From contig JANPBT010000074.1 of the NCBI GenBank assembly GCA_031430575.1, forward strand, positions 36,127-100,126: DNA of 64,000 nucleotides, written 5' to 3'. This DNA comes from JANMDS01 sp031430575 (GTDB lineage: Bacteria; Pseudomonadota; Gammaproteobacteria; Burkholderiales; Casimicrobiaceae). How positions within the stretch are numbered: position 1 is the stretch's first letter; every line of letters begins with the position of its first letter. The position numbers were made by a program, and so were the translations under genes. The notes under the pieces are model-generated. The model made no database searches. It saw nothing but the letters and a program-made list of their open reading frames with translations, and was not told where the DNA came from. This document shows, one piece after another, positions 44,656-53,582 of this stretch.

Positions 44656-45378
44656 GCGTGACGCGGCTATTTCTTCATCGGCGGGCGCGAGCAGTGATTG
44701 CTCGTCGGCTTCATACACGCGAGGGGCAGATTTGGCCAGCACCATCCAGGTGGCAAATGTCGTCGTGCACGCGCGCTTGGGTGCAAAGCGGGCGCTGCGC
44801 AATTGGGTGCCGTCTTGAATGATGACGCCAAATTCGGGTGGGATCTCATCCGGTGTGCCGATCTCTGGCGCAAGCACGTAGTAGGCTTGATGCGAGAGCG
44901 CGAGGTATGCCGCACGTTTTTCTTCGTTGCGCAAATCCGAGAGCAAATCTGCACGCCTGACTTTGATCTCATGCACGATCGGCTCGACCATTTCTTCTTT
45001 GCTGGAATTGCGAATGCTGTAAACGTCGGGCATCGCGACTCGCCAGAGATTTTTATCGTCTTGCTTGCCGATGAGCGCCCGCGCGGCCACCCGCGTCCAT
45101 ACGATTCTGCCCGCGCGGTGCATTTCAATTGCCGCGCGCTCCACCAAGGCTTCGTGTTCGTCAAAAGCAGCCCGATTGCGCTGCATCGATCCGGCGAGGG
45201 CGACGATGCCGTCGTTGGTTAAGCGCAGGGAATCTGCGCCGTAGGTATTGAGCACGCGCTCTAAAAAACCAGCTGCAAGCAGATCGACTTCGATCGTATC
45301 GAGATACGGCCAGCCGGCAGAGCGATAGATCTCGCGAAGCCGCCGCAGATGCACTTTTGTGAGTGTCGAGTGAGCCAT
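44632..45378 (-). CDS. Uncharacterised protein with PD-(D/E)XK-like segment (MmcB-like)
   Basis: 248 residues from the ATG giving MAHSTLTKVHLRRLREIYRS, with a helical N-terminal part. Residues about 130-170 read MPDVYSIRN, then VEPIVHEIKVRRADLLSDLRNEEKRAAYLALSHQAYYVLAPE. The D...E-x-K arrangement resembles the restriction-nuclease-like fold of MmcB repair proteins. I do not recognise a closer family. The final SAPQV is encoded by a repeat copy that also forms the terminator, and a one-mismatch copy at 45234-45246 is read NTYGAD. Confidence 0.65.
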   Translation of the reverse strand: MAHSTLTKVHLRRLREIYRSAGWPYLDTIEVDLLAAGFLERVLNTYGADSLRLTNDGIVALAGSMQRNRAAFDEHEALVERAAIEMHRAGRIVWTRVAARALIGKQDDKNLWRVAMPDVYSIRNSSKEEMVEPIVHEIKVRRADLLSDLRNEEKRAAYLALSHQAYYVLAPEIGTPDEIPPEFGVIIQDGTQLRSARFAPKRACTTTFATWMVLAKSAPRVYEADEQSLLAPADEEIAASRAQSAPQV

Positions 45379-45505
45379 TGATGTCTGTAAGGATAACAAA
45401 AAAGGCGATCAATATTGATCGTATTTCGTGCGGCGCTAATTTCTGCGGCGCGGGGTTTAGACTTGCGCGGGATGGCTTTTTAAATCAACCCCGTTGTGGG
45501 CAGTG

Positions 45506-46330
45506 CTAAAAAACGTGTCGCTGCAAGTTTGCCTTCATCAAAATCGTGGTCGCGATTTCCTCGATAGATTTCACGGTGGTATCAAATTGCATAATGCCGT
45601 AGCGTTGCATCATTTTTTCTGCCGCTGCGGTTTCCCAATTGCAATTTTCAGCGCTGCAGTATTTACTATCTGGGCGGCGCTCTTGCCTAATTTGCTGCAG
45701 CCGATCAGGCGCAATCGTCAGCCCATAGAGCTTATTGCGCACGTGCATGAGTGATTCGGGCAAACGCCCACGCTCAAAGTCATCAGGCGTGAGCGGAAAA
45801 TTTGCAGCGCGAATGCCAAATTGCAGCGCCAGATAGAGCGAGGTTGGCGTTTTGCCGCAGCGCGAGACTCCGACCAAAATGACTTGCGCCCGCTCTAACT
45901 CTTTGGTGCTCGCACCGTCGTCGTGTGCGAGCGTGAAATTGACGGCCTCCATACGCGCAAAATATTCATGACTGTTGGCGATTCCGTGTGAGCGCCCAGC
46001 AGCGTGGTTGCTCTCAATGCTGAGCTCGGTCTCAAGCGGGGCGATAAACATATGAAAAAAATCAAGCACTAACGCATTGGCTCTGCGCACTTGATCAGAG
46101 AGCGCTTCATCGACGAGCGAGCTCACAATAATCGGACGCTTGCCATCTTTGGCGCTGGACAGATTAACGCGCTCAATCGCCTCGGCTAGCTTTTCGGGTG
46201 TGTCAACGAAGGGCAATGTTTCACGAATAAAACCAATGCCTTCAAATTGCGTCAGTAACGAATTGCCGAGCATTTCAGCCGTGATGCCCGTGCGATCTGA
46301 GATAAAAAAAACGTGACGGGATTCGGGCAT
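45506..46330 (-). CDS. ppsR: PEP synthase regulatory protein (bifunctional kinase/pyrophosphorylase)
   Basis: 274 residues with the DUF299 fold: HVFFISDRTGITAEMLGNSLL at the start and a P-loop ILVGVSRCGKTPTSLYLA near residue 150. PpsR phosphorylates PEP synthase to turn it off with ADP and reverses this with phosphate. PEP synthase itself is not in the window; in many betaproteobacteria it is divergent from ppsR. About 105 bases separate it from the PD-(D/E)XK-like gene downstream. Confidence 0.93.
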   Translation of the reverse strand: MPESRHVFFISDRTGITAEMLGNSLLTQFEGIGFIRETLPFVDTPEKLAEAIERVNLSSAKDGKRPIIVSSLVDEALSDQVRRANALVLDFFHMFIAPLETELSIESNHAAGRSHGIANSHEYFARMEAVNFTLAHDDGASTKELERAQVILVGVSRCGKTPTSLYLALQFGIRAANFPLTPDDFERGRLPESLMHVRNKLYGLTIAPDRLQQIRQERRPDSKYCSAENCNWETAAAEKMMQRYGIMQFDTTVKSIEEIATTILMKANLQRHVF

Positions 46331-46364
46331 GCTGAGATCCTTGCTTATGCTTGCACGCGCAAAA

Positions 46365-47207
46365 CTACGCGTTAAATTTTGACCAGATTGGCTTTAGCGA
46401 TGGCGACAGCATTGGCAAATCGCCGAAATCGCAATGGCTTTCGGAAGGCGAGTGAAAGTCAGAGCCAACCGAGGCCAGAAAATCATACTGGCGACAATAC
46501 ATCGCAAACTCTGCAAATTGCTGCGGCGAGTGGGATGAGGTGAGCACCTCGATGCCATCACCGCCCGCATTTTTAAAATTAGACAGCATGGCCTGCAGCC
46601 CGACGTTGTCATGCACTTTATAGCGGCCTGGGTGGGCGAGCACGGCAACACCACCGGCGGCGTGAATCCATGCGATGGCATCATCAACGCTTGCCCATTC
46701 ATGCTCAACGTAGCCCGGATTACCCGGCGTTAAATAATTCCGAAAGGCTTCTTTGGTATCGCGCACGTGCCCAGCATCAACCAAAAAGCGGGCGAAATGG
46801 GTGCGGCTGACGAGCGCAGGGTTGGTGACGTAATTGAGCGCGCCTTCAAACGCCTGCTCGATCCCGACCGCTTGCAACTCCGCGCCCATCAGCTTCGCGC
46901 GTTCAAGCCGACCTTCGCGGATGCCGCGCACGCCATCAAATAGCGTTGGGTTGCTCGGATCGACCGACAGGCCGACGATATGCAACGTAATGTCGCGCCA
47001 ATTGGTGGAAATTTCGAGACCTGGAACGAGTCGAATCTTATATTTTTCAGCGGCGATTTTGGCTTCAGCCAAGCCGGCGAGTTCATCGTGATCGGTGAGG
47101 GCCAATACGTCTACGCCGCGAAATTGCGCGCGGGCGACCACTTCCGAAGGGGTGAGTGTGCCATCAGAATAGGTGGAATGGCAGTGCAGATCATATACGG
47201 TGTACAT
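46365..47207 (-). CDS. rnm: PHP-domain 3',5'-nucleoside bisphosphate phosphatase / RNase AM type
   Basis: 280 residues. DLHCHSTYSDGTLTPSEVVARA is the PHP start with the first metal histidines, LALTDHDELAGL the next, then LVPGLEIS, a mid-protein GVAVLAHPGRYK, and near the end SVGSDFHSPSES. The length and motifs match YciV (RNase AM), which removes 5' nucleotides and matures the 5' end of 23S and other RNAs and hydrolyses pAp. It is divergent from nadE, with about 65 bases between starts. Confidence 0.88.
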   Translation of the reverse strand: MYTVYDLHCHSTYSDGTLTPSEVVARAQFRGVDVLALTDHDELAGLAEAKIAAEKYKIRLVPGLEISTNWRDITLHIVGLSVDPSNPTLFDGVRGIREGRLERAKLMGAELQAVGIEQAFEGALNYVTNPALVSRTHFARFLVDAGHVRDTKEAFRNYLTPGNPGYVEHEWASVDDAIAWIHAAGGVAVLAHPGRYKVHDNVGLQAMLSNFKNAGGDGIEVLTSSHSPQQFAEFAMYCRQYDFLASVGSDFHSPSESHCDFGDLPMLSPSLKPIWSKFNA

Positions 47208-47271
47208 CGATGGTTAGTTTACGCTTTGTTGCATCACCGCGTCCGTGCCCAGATGGTGTGTAATTGCCAAT

Positions 47272-48891
47272 ATGAAAATCGCACTTGCCCAACTTAATTT
47301 CATCGTCGGCGATTTGGCCGGAAATGCCCAAAAAATTCGCGAGGCGGCGGCGAGCGCGGCATCAGCGAACGCCGATTTACTGGTGACGTCTGAGCTCTCG
47401 ATCTGCGGCTATCCGCCTGAAGATTTACTCCTGCGCGCTGCATTTCTAAACGACTGCGAAGCCGCCGTGGAGTCACTGGCCAGTCAGCTGCCACTGCCGA
47501 CAATTGTTGGCACGCCTTGGCGAAAACCAGAAGGGTTGGTTAATGGTGCAGCACTTTTGCGCGACGGCAAAATTGAATGCGTTTATGGCAAACGCGAATT
47601 GCCCAATTACGCAGTTTTTGACGAAAAACGCTACTTTGTGTCTGATTCTGCGCCGCAGGTATTTGAGATCGCAGGCTGCAGGGTTGGCTTATTAATCTGT
47701 GAAGACGTTTGGTTTGATCGTGCCGCAGCGCAAGCCAAGGCTGCTGGCGCGCAGATTTTGATCGCACCAAATGGCTCCCCCTACAACACTGCCCAGCATG
47801 CGGCGCGGCTCGAAGTGGTGCGGGCGCGCGTGGCAGAAACCGGATTGCCCTTGGTCTATGTGAATCAAATTGGTGGCCAAGACGAGCTGGTGTTTGATGG
47901 CGGCTCGATGATCGTCGCCGCCGATGGCACGATTGCGCAGACGTTGCCCCATTTCTCGGAGTGTGTCGCCATTTCAAATTGGAATGGTGACGGCGGAATT
48001 TGGCGCGCGCAAACCGTGCGCGGATCGCCCGCTACGAATAGCGTAGCGCACGTTTACGCAGCGCTGGTGCTGGCGGTGCGTGATTACATCAACAAAAACA
48101 AATTTCCTGGGATTGTGCTCGGACTTTCCGGCGGCATAGATTCAGCGGTTGTGCTCGCCATTGCAGTGGATGCTCTTGGCAAAGGGCGGGTGCGGGCGGC
48201 GATGTTACCTTCGAAATTTAACTTATCGATAAGTTTGGAAGACGCCCGTTGGATGGCGGGCACGCTTGGCGTGCGCTACGACGAAATTGACATCGAGCCG
48301 ATGTACGCGGCGTTTGAAGCCGCACTTAAGCTCCAATTCGTAGGCTATGGCATCGACGCGACCGAGGAAAATTTGCAGTCTCGTATCCGTGGCACTTTAC
48401 TGATGGCGTTGTCTAACAAAACCGGAAATCTGGTGCTTACAACTGGGAACAAGAGCGAAATGTCCACCGGTTACGCTACGCTTTACGGCGATATGGCGGG
48501 CGGCTTTGGGGTATTGAAAGACTGCGATAAAGAGCTTGTCTATGACATGGCGCGCTACCGAAATACGCTTGGACGCGTCATTCCCGAGCGCGTGATTACC
48601 CGTGCGCCATCGGCGGAGCTGCGCCACGATCAAAAAGATCAAGATAGCCTTCCGCCCTATGAAGACTTAGACCGCATCATGGCGCTCTACGTCGAGCAAA
48701 ACAAAAGCGTGCAAGAAATCGTCGCCTTGGGAAACGTGCCTGAATACGTTCGAAAAGTCGTACGGTTGATTAAGATTAACGAATATAAGCGCAGGCAAGC
48801 GCCGGTCGGCCCGCGCGTGACCCCGCGTGGCTATGGCCGGGATTGGCGATACCCGATCACCTCTGGTTATCAGGATTGGAATACGCTATAA
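47272..48891 (+). CDS. nadE: Glutamine-dependent NAD+ synthetase
   Basis: 539 residues from the ATG giving MKIALAQLNFIVGDLAGNAQKI. It has an N-terminal nitrilase-type glutaminase domain with the triad in SELSICGYPPEDLL (E), YGKRELPNY (K) and LLICEDVWF (C), and a C-terminal synthetase domain with the PP-loop LGLSGGIDSAVV. It amidates NaAD to NAD+ with ammonia tunnelled from glutamine. A PII gene follows at once, fitting a nitrogen theme. The repeat copy at 47648-47660 is read SAPQVF. Confidence 0.96.
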   Translation: MKIALAQLNFIVGDLAGNAQKIREAAASAASANADLLVTSELSICGYPPEDLLLRAAFLNDCEAAVESLASQLPLPTIVGTPWRKPEGLVNGAALLRDGKIECVYGKRELPNYAVFDEKRYFVSDSAPQVFEIAGCRVGLLICEDVWFDRAAAQAKAAGAQILIAPNGSPYNTAQHAARLEVVRARVAETGLPLVYVNQIGGQDELVFDGGSMIVAADGTIAQTLPHFSECVAISNWNGDGGIWRAQTVRGSPATNSVAHVYAALVLAVRDYINKNKFPGIVLGLSGGIDSAVVLAIAVDALGKGRVRAAMLPSKFNLSISLEDARWMAGTLGVRYDEIDIEPMYAAFEAALKLQFVGYGIDATEENLQSRIRGTLLMALSNKTGNLVLTTGNKSEMSTGYATLYGDMAGGFGVLKDCDKELVYDMARYRNTLGRVIPERVITRAPSAELRHDQKDQDSLPPYEDLDRIMALYVEQNKSVQEIVALGNVPEYVRKVVRLIKINEYKRRQAPVGPRVTPRGYGRDWRYPITSGYQDWNTL

Positions 48892-48923
48892 AGCGGGCTT
48901 GCTGCGATGATGTGGGCGAAAAT

Positions 48924-48936
48924 ACCTGCGGCGCAG
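48924..48936 (+). repeat. Uptake-sequence-like repeat, single copy between nadE and glnB
   Basis: Exact core with AAAT and ATTGG flanks, 22 bases before the PII start, in its leader. Confidence 0.9.
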
Positions 48937-48957
48937 ATTGGGAGCAAAAATAAAGCC

Positions 48958-49296
48958 ATGAAAAAAATAGAAGCGATCATCAAGCCATTCAAGCTCGACG
49001 AAGTGCGCGAAGCGTTGTCGGAAGTGGGCATTACTGGGCTTACGGTCACGGAAGTGAAGGGCTTTGGGCGGCAGCGGGGTCACACTGAGTTGTATCGCGG
49101 TGCCGAATATGTCGTCGATTTTTTACCCAAAACAAAAATAGAGTGCGTCGTTGCCGATTCGCATGTGGATCGTGCAATTGAAGCCATCATAAAAGCCGCA
49201 CGCACCGGCAAAATCGGAGATGGAAAAATCTTTGTCTCAGCCGTCGAGCAAGTCGTGCGTATTCGCACGGGCGAGGTCGGAGAAGCTGCGGTTTAG
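48958..49296 (+). CDS. glnB: Nitrogen regulatory protein P-II
   Basis: 112 residues from the ATG giving MKKIEAIIKPFKLDEVREAL. The T-loop includes GFGRQRGHTELYRGAEYVVDFLP, with the uridylylatable tyrosine in LYRGAEY, and the C-terminal GDGKIFVSAVEQVVRIRTGEVGEAA is conserved. PII senses 2-oxoglutarate and ATP/ADP to control glutamine synthetase and nitrogen transcription. The nadE neighbour, rather than amtB, argues for glnB over glnK. The upstream frame contains the repeat, so I start at this ATG. Confidence 0.93.
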   Translation: MKKIEAIIKPFKLDEVREALSEVGITGLTVTEVKGFGRQRGHTELYRGAEYVVDFLPKTKIECVVADSHVDRAIEAIIKAARTGKIGDGKIFVSAVEQVVRIRTGEVGEAAV

Positions 49297-49337
49297 TGGT
49301 CGTTCAAAAATTTTTAATAATCAACAGGAGAACAAAA

Positions 49338-49754
49338 ATGGGCATGATGCAGGAATTTAAAGACTTTGCAGTAAAAGGCAACGCAGTCGACTTAGCGATC
49401 GGTGTCGTCATTGGTGCAGCATTTGGCAAAATTGTGGATTCGTTGGTAACTGATCTCGTCATGCCCCTTATCGCGCTGGTTACCGGAGGTGTCGATTTCT
49501 CCAATATGTATATGGTGCTCAAAGAGGGTGCTGTTAAAGCGCCGTATGCAACCCTTGATGCCGCCAAAAAAGCGGGCGCTGTGACTTGGAATTACGGCTC
49601 GTTTATTACGGCAGTGGTTTTGTTTACGATCGTCGCGTTTGTATTGTTTATGATTGTTAAGCGCCTGAACGCCCTCAAAGCACCGCCGGCCGCCCCAGCT
49701 ACGCCGGATGACGTTCTCTTGCTTCGCGAGATTCGCGATTCGTTGAAGAAGTAA
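49338..49754 (+). CDS. mscL: Large-conductance mechanosensitive channel
   Basis: 138 residues from the ATG giving MGMMQEFKDFAVKGNAVDLAIGVVIGAAFGKIV, with AGGAG seven to eight bases before. Two membrane helices (about 15-45 and 75-100), the periplasmic loop and the C-terminal bundle (DDVLLLREIRDSLKK) match MscL. It opens under membrane tension on osmotic downshock. A strong intrinsic terminator follows. Confidence 0.95.
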   Translation: MGMMQEFKDFAVKGNAVDLAIGVVIGAAFGKIVDSLVTDLVMPLIALVTGGVDFSNMYMVLKEGAVKAPYATLDAAKKAGAVTWNYGSFITAVVLFTIVAFVLFMIVKRLNALKAPPAAPATPDDVLLLREIRDSLKK

Positions 49755-49803
49755 TATCCAGGGTCGCGTGCAGCGTTCGACGCACGCCAGCGTCGGATAA
49801 CTA

Positions 49804-49825
49804 ACGGGGGCTAAGCCCCCGTTTT
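49804..49825 (+). terminator. Intrinsic terminator after mscL
   Basis: An 8-bp GC-rich stem (49804-49811 with 49815-49822), TAA loop, followed by TTTCTT. It separates mscL from the ABC fusion gene. Confidence 0.88.
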
Positions 49826-49845
49826 CTTGAGGTTGATAGCGGTAA

Positions 49846-51615
49846 ATGGTATTCGTAGGCATTCTTTTCGTCATCTTTATCGCGCTCGCATTCTCGGCGG
49901 TTTTGGCGCCACCGTCACTGTTGCGCTACGTAAACGCAGCGGGCATTTTGGCCATCGCCGCAGTCGGAACCGTGCCGTTTTCCCGTGCCAGCGGTTTTCC
50001 GCCCTTTTCGCAAGCAATTTTTTTCGGATCGAGCGCAATCGTAACGGCTTGGCTCGCCACCGACCACGATTGGTTGCCGATCGCGACCCTCTTGATCGTA
50101 CTCGTGCTTGGTGCTGCGCTCGCCTATGCCCAGACCGCGCTGGTCAAGCGCGTGCAAGGCTGGCGTCTGGCTGGGGGCTTGCTTGCAATTGCCGCAATCG
50201 TAGCCGTGATCGCGCATCTTGCAATGGCGCGCGGTGTCGAGGCTTGGATTCGCAACGTACCTGCAATCGAGTCATTTGGGATAGATTTTCGAAGTGAGCA
50301 TAGTTATATGGCGGTGATTTGGATTGTGTTGTCCGCGCTGGTGTGGTTGGTCACCAATGTGTTTGACTCCTTTCTAGGGCGCAGCATCGTCGTGTCTGAT
50401 ATGGATGCCAGACTCGCCCGCACTTTTGGCGTTGATCGCCTCCAAATGACATGGCGCTTCGTGTTGCTCTCCTGCCTGCCGGCCTCGTTTGCCGGTTGGT
50501 TATTTGTATTTTGGCAGCGCGAATTGGGCAGCGCCGTATTTGGGCTACCGCTCATGCTTTCAATTGCGCTATGCTCGGCGGCGGCGATGATACTCGGCGC
50601 GTGGGGCGCAGTGCTCGGCGCGTGTGTGCTGACTGCGATGGGTTTTGGGCTGGTAAAGCTCCCCTATGAAAATGCGTGGACGTCGCAGGTGTTTGCGCTG
50701 CTTTTGTCAGCGGCAACCGTCGCCGCATTGTGGAAATTTTTTCCGGTAATCAATGCGCATTTCCGCAAATTGCGCCGTCGGCTTGATCCCCACGAGGTCG
50801 ATCTTGGTGCCGTAGACGAACGGTCGGGTATGAAAGGCGAAGGCGTGCCTGCGCCAGGCACCGAGCTAGTGCGATTGGTCGGCGCCAGCGTTGCAGAAAG
50901 CGGCGCGCCTATTCTCATCAAAAATCTCGATTTTGATATTCAGGCGGGCGAATCGGCAGGCATGATCTGCGACACACCGCAATCGCGTGAAGCGCTCGTG
51001 CGTTTGCTCACCGGTGGCGTGCAACCAAGCGCTGGCGAAGTGCTGGTGTGGGGGCAATCAGGCGTTGATATTGCTACTCATGATTGGGTGCGACACGGCG
51101 TCTCCCGCACCCATCAGCCCGCGCGCATGATTGAAGATTTCCATATTATTGACAACGTGACCGTTGGCGCGACCGCGCGCGTGGGTGTGGGCATCCCCGC
51201 TTCGATGATCCGCATCAATGCACCAGCAGAGCGTATGCTGCGCTCGGAAGCGATGTTTCATCTGGCCAGAGTCTGGATGCGCGAAGAGGCGGGCGCAAAG
51301 CCTTCTGAGCTGAGCGTGAGTCGATTGCAATTGGTTGAAGTTGCGCGCGCCCTCACCGCCGATCCGGCCTTGTTGGTGCTCGATCATCCATCCGCTTCGC
51401 TGCAGCCGATGGAGCGCGCGACGATGATTACGCTCATCAATGATTTGGTCGATAGCGGGCTCGCGGTTGTCGTCGTTGATCGCGACATTGGTTTTTTGCG
51501 CGAGGCGACCCGTCGACTGGTCGTCATTGAAAGTGGCGAGAAAACCCATGATGGCCCGATGGAGCGCGTGCTCGCCCAGCCCGGTGTGCGGCTCAAAGTG
51601 GAATCGATCCGCTAG
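49846..51615 (+). CDS. Fusion of LivM-like permease with a degenerate ABC ATPase domain
   Basis: 589 residues. Residues 1-300 form about eight membrane helices; SDMDARLARTFGVDRLQMTWRF (about 184-205) corresponds to the cytoplasmic coupling loop of LivM permeases. After a charged linker, residues 340-589 align to a LivG-type NBD, but the catalytic motifs are lost: Walker A reads GMICDTPQSRE, the signature LSVSRLQLVEVARAL, Walker B VLDHPSAS (E to H) and the switch DRD instead of EHD. The Q-loop glutamine and the general fold remain. It cannot be expected to hydrolyse ATP. No LivH, LivK or LivF gene adjoins it. The frame is intact, so it is not a simple pseudogene. Confidence 0.8.
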   Translation: MVFVGILFVIFIALAFSAVLAPPSLLRYVNAAGILAIAAVGTVPFSRASGFPPFSQAIFFGSSAIVTAWLATDHDWLPIATLLIVLVLGAALAYAQTALVKRVQGWRLAGGLLAIAAIVAVIAHLAMARGVEAWIRNVPAIESFGIDFRSEHSYMAVIWIVLSALVWLVTNVFDSFLGRSIVVSDMDARLARTFGVDRLQMTWRFVLLSCLPASFAGWLFVFWQRELGSAVFGLPLMLSIALCSAAAMILGAWGAVLGACVLTAMGFGLVKLPYENAWTSQVFALLLSAATVAALWKFFPVINAHFRKLRRRLDPHEVDLGAVDERSGMKGEGVPAPGTELVRLVGASVAESGAPILIKNLDFDIQAGESAGMICDTPQSREALVRLLTGGVQPSAGEVLVWGQSGVDIATHDWVRHGVSRTHQPARMIEDFHIIDNVTVGATARVGVGIPASMIRINAPAERMLRSEAMFHLARVWMREEAGAKPSELSVSRLQLVEVARALTADPALLVLDHPSASLQPMERATMITLINDLVDSGLAVVVVDRDIGFLREATRRLVVIESGEKTHDGPMERVLAQPGVRLKVESIR

Positions 51616-51696
51616 CGATTTCAATTTAGGCGTTTAGGCTGTCGCGCACATGCGGTTTGCGCCTTCCGCATCTAGGACGCGGCGAAAGGCACTCAT

Positions 51697-51709
51697 ACCT
51701 GCGGCGCAG
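51697..51709 (+). repeat. Uptake-sequence-like repeat, single copy upstream of the oligopeptide operon
   Basis: Exact core with CAT and ATTTA flanks, about 95 bases before the binding-protein start. Confidence 0.9.
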
Positions 51710-51801
51710 ATTTAGCGTTTTGGGTGCAATTCAGGAACTAAAACGCCCGTTTTAATGCTACATTCCGCGCTGATAGTGAGCAAAGTCTCAGGAGGACTTC
51801 C

Positions 51802-53580
51802 ATGCAGTTCAAAACGATTGCGCGTGCCGTTACCCACGGCGCAGCGCTGGTCTTAGCATTTTCTGCGCCGCAGGTATTGAGCCAACCCGATCCCACCAAG
51901 GTATTAAAGTATTCGTTTCCGGTGGCGGAAACAGGCTTTGACCCAGTGCGGGTTCATGATCTTTACTCCAGCGAAGTCATCAACGTGATGTTTGAAAACG
52001 TGGTGACCTATGATTATCTTGCCCGCCCGCCAAAGCTCGTTCCTGGGATGGCAGAAGCCTTACCAGTGGTGACCGACGGCGGTAAGACCTACACGTTCAA
52101 GCTAAAGCCTGGCATTCACTTCGCACCTGACCCGATCTTCGCTGGAAAAAAGCGAGAAGTCGTTGCTGAAGACGTTATTTTCAGTTTGAAGCGGCATATG
52201 GACGTCAAGTTAAAACCGGTTTGGAAATTTCTGCTTGACGGCAAAATTATCGGCCTCGACGAGCTTGCCGACGAGGGCAAAAAAGCCGGCAAATTTGATT
52301 ACAACAATCCCATCGAAGGCTTAAAAGCGCTTGATAAATATACGGTTCAAATTAAGCTCAAGGTCGTCGATCACAACTTCAACTACATTCTCGCGCATAC
52401 GCCGATGGTCATCGTTGCCCGGGAAGTGATCGAGGGCACTGAAGATACCAATTCCCGCCCGGTCGGTACGGGCCCGTACAAAATTGCGAAGTGGACGCGT
52501 GGCAGCCGGATTGAGCTTGAGGCTAATCCAAATTACCGCGGTTTTATCTGGGATTTCAAGAGTGACGCGCCAGAAGATCAACCGATCATCGCGGCCATGA
52601 AGGGCAAGAAAATGCCCCAAATCGGCAAGGTCGACATCAGCATCATCACTGAAGATCAGCCAGCGTTGTTAGCGTTTAAAGCCAAGAATATAGACGTGTG
52701 GAATCTGCGCCCATCGGTGGCCGATCAAATCATGGAGGGCGACAAGCTCAGCGCCGAAAGTAAAGCGGCGGGCTTGAGCGTGCAACGCAATACCGATGTC
52801 GAGATTACTTACCACTATATCAACATGGAAGACCCTGTTTTTGGCGGTCTGGAAAAACATAAGATTGCATTGCGGCGCGCGATTTGGATGGCTTGGGATA
52901 ACGTTGAGCAACTCAAAGTATTGCGCAAAGGGCAGGCAGTTGCGGCGCAATTTTTGATTCCCGCCGGCGTTGCGGGGCATCAAGAGAAATACAAAGAGGG
53001 TCAAACAAAATTTGACCTCGACTTTGCAAATAAACTGCTCGACCGCTATGGCTACAAGAAAGGTGCAGACGGCTGGCGTACGCAGCCCAATGGCGAGCCC
53101 TTGGTTTTGAAATACACGGCCGAGCCTACCGACCTTGGGCGCTCCTCTGCCGAACTTTTTAAGAAGGGGCTTAATAAGATTGGCGTCAACATGGCTTATG
53201 AGCCCATGCCTTTTGCCGAAGCACTTAAAAAAGAAAAAGAGTGCAAATTGCAAATGCGCGGTGCAGCATGGATTGCAGACTATCCAGACGGCGATAATTT
53301 TGTGATGCTGCTCTACGGCCCGAACTCAAAAGAATCAAATAATGCGTGCTTTAAACACCCGGAGTACGACAAAGCCTACGAGAAATCTCGATTGCTGCCC
53401 GATGGCCCTGAGCGCGATAAGCTATTTATGGACATGCAGCGGATCATGGAAGTCTATGCGCCGATAAGCCTAAACGACACCCGGGTTCGCAATATGCTGA
53501 CGCATTCATACGTCAAAGGCTTCAAAAAGCATCCAATCCTACACGGCGGTTATCACTACTTTGATTTGGACAAAAAATAA
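51802..53580 (+). CDS. Oligopeptide ABC transporter substrate-binding protein (family 5)
   Basis: 592 residues from an ATG preceded by AGGAGGA. The signal peptide MQFKTIARAVTHGAALVLAF runs into SAPQVLSQ, so the repeat copy at 51863-51875 encodes the cleavage region. Family marks are FSFPVAETGFDPVRVHD-like start, VVTDGGKTYTFKLKPGIHFAPDPIF and GTGPYKIAKWTRGSRIELEANPNYRG. It binds peptides for the permease and ATPase encoded downstream. It is longer than the two orphan copies at 11.4 and 18.2 kb and belongs to another branch. Confidence 0.94.
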   Translation: MQFKTIARAVTHGAALVLAFSAPQVLSQPDPTKVLKYSFPVAETGFDPVRVHDLYSSEVINVMFENVVTYDYLARPPKLVPGMAEALPVVTDGGKTYTFKLKPGIHFAPDPIFAGKKREVVAEDVIFSLKRHMDVKLKPVWKFLLDGKIIGLDELADEGKKAGKFDYNNPIEGLKALDKYTVQIKLKVVDHNFNYILAHTPMVIVAREVIEGTEDTNSRPVGTGPYKIAKWTRGSRIELEANPNYRGFIWDFKSDAPEDQPIIAAMKGKKMPQIGKVDISIITEDQPALLAFKAKNIDVWNLRPSVADQIMEGDKLSAESKAAGLSVQRNTDVEITYHYINMEDPVFGGLEKHKIALRRAIWMAWDNVEQLKVLRKGQAVAAQFLIPAGVAGHQEKYKEGQTKFDLDFANKLLDRYGYKKGADGWRTQPNGEPLVLKYTAEPTDLGRSSAELFKKGLNKIGVNMAYEPMPFAEALKKEKECKLQMRGAAWIADYPDGDNFVMLLYGPNSKESNNACFKHPEYDKAYEKSRLLPDGPERDKLFMDMQRIMEVYAPISLNDTRVRNMLTHSYVKGFKKHPILHGGYHYFDLDKK

Positions 53581-53582
53581 TC

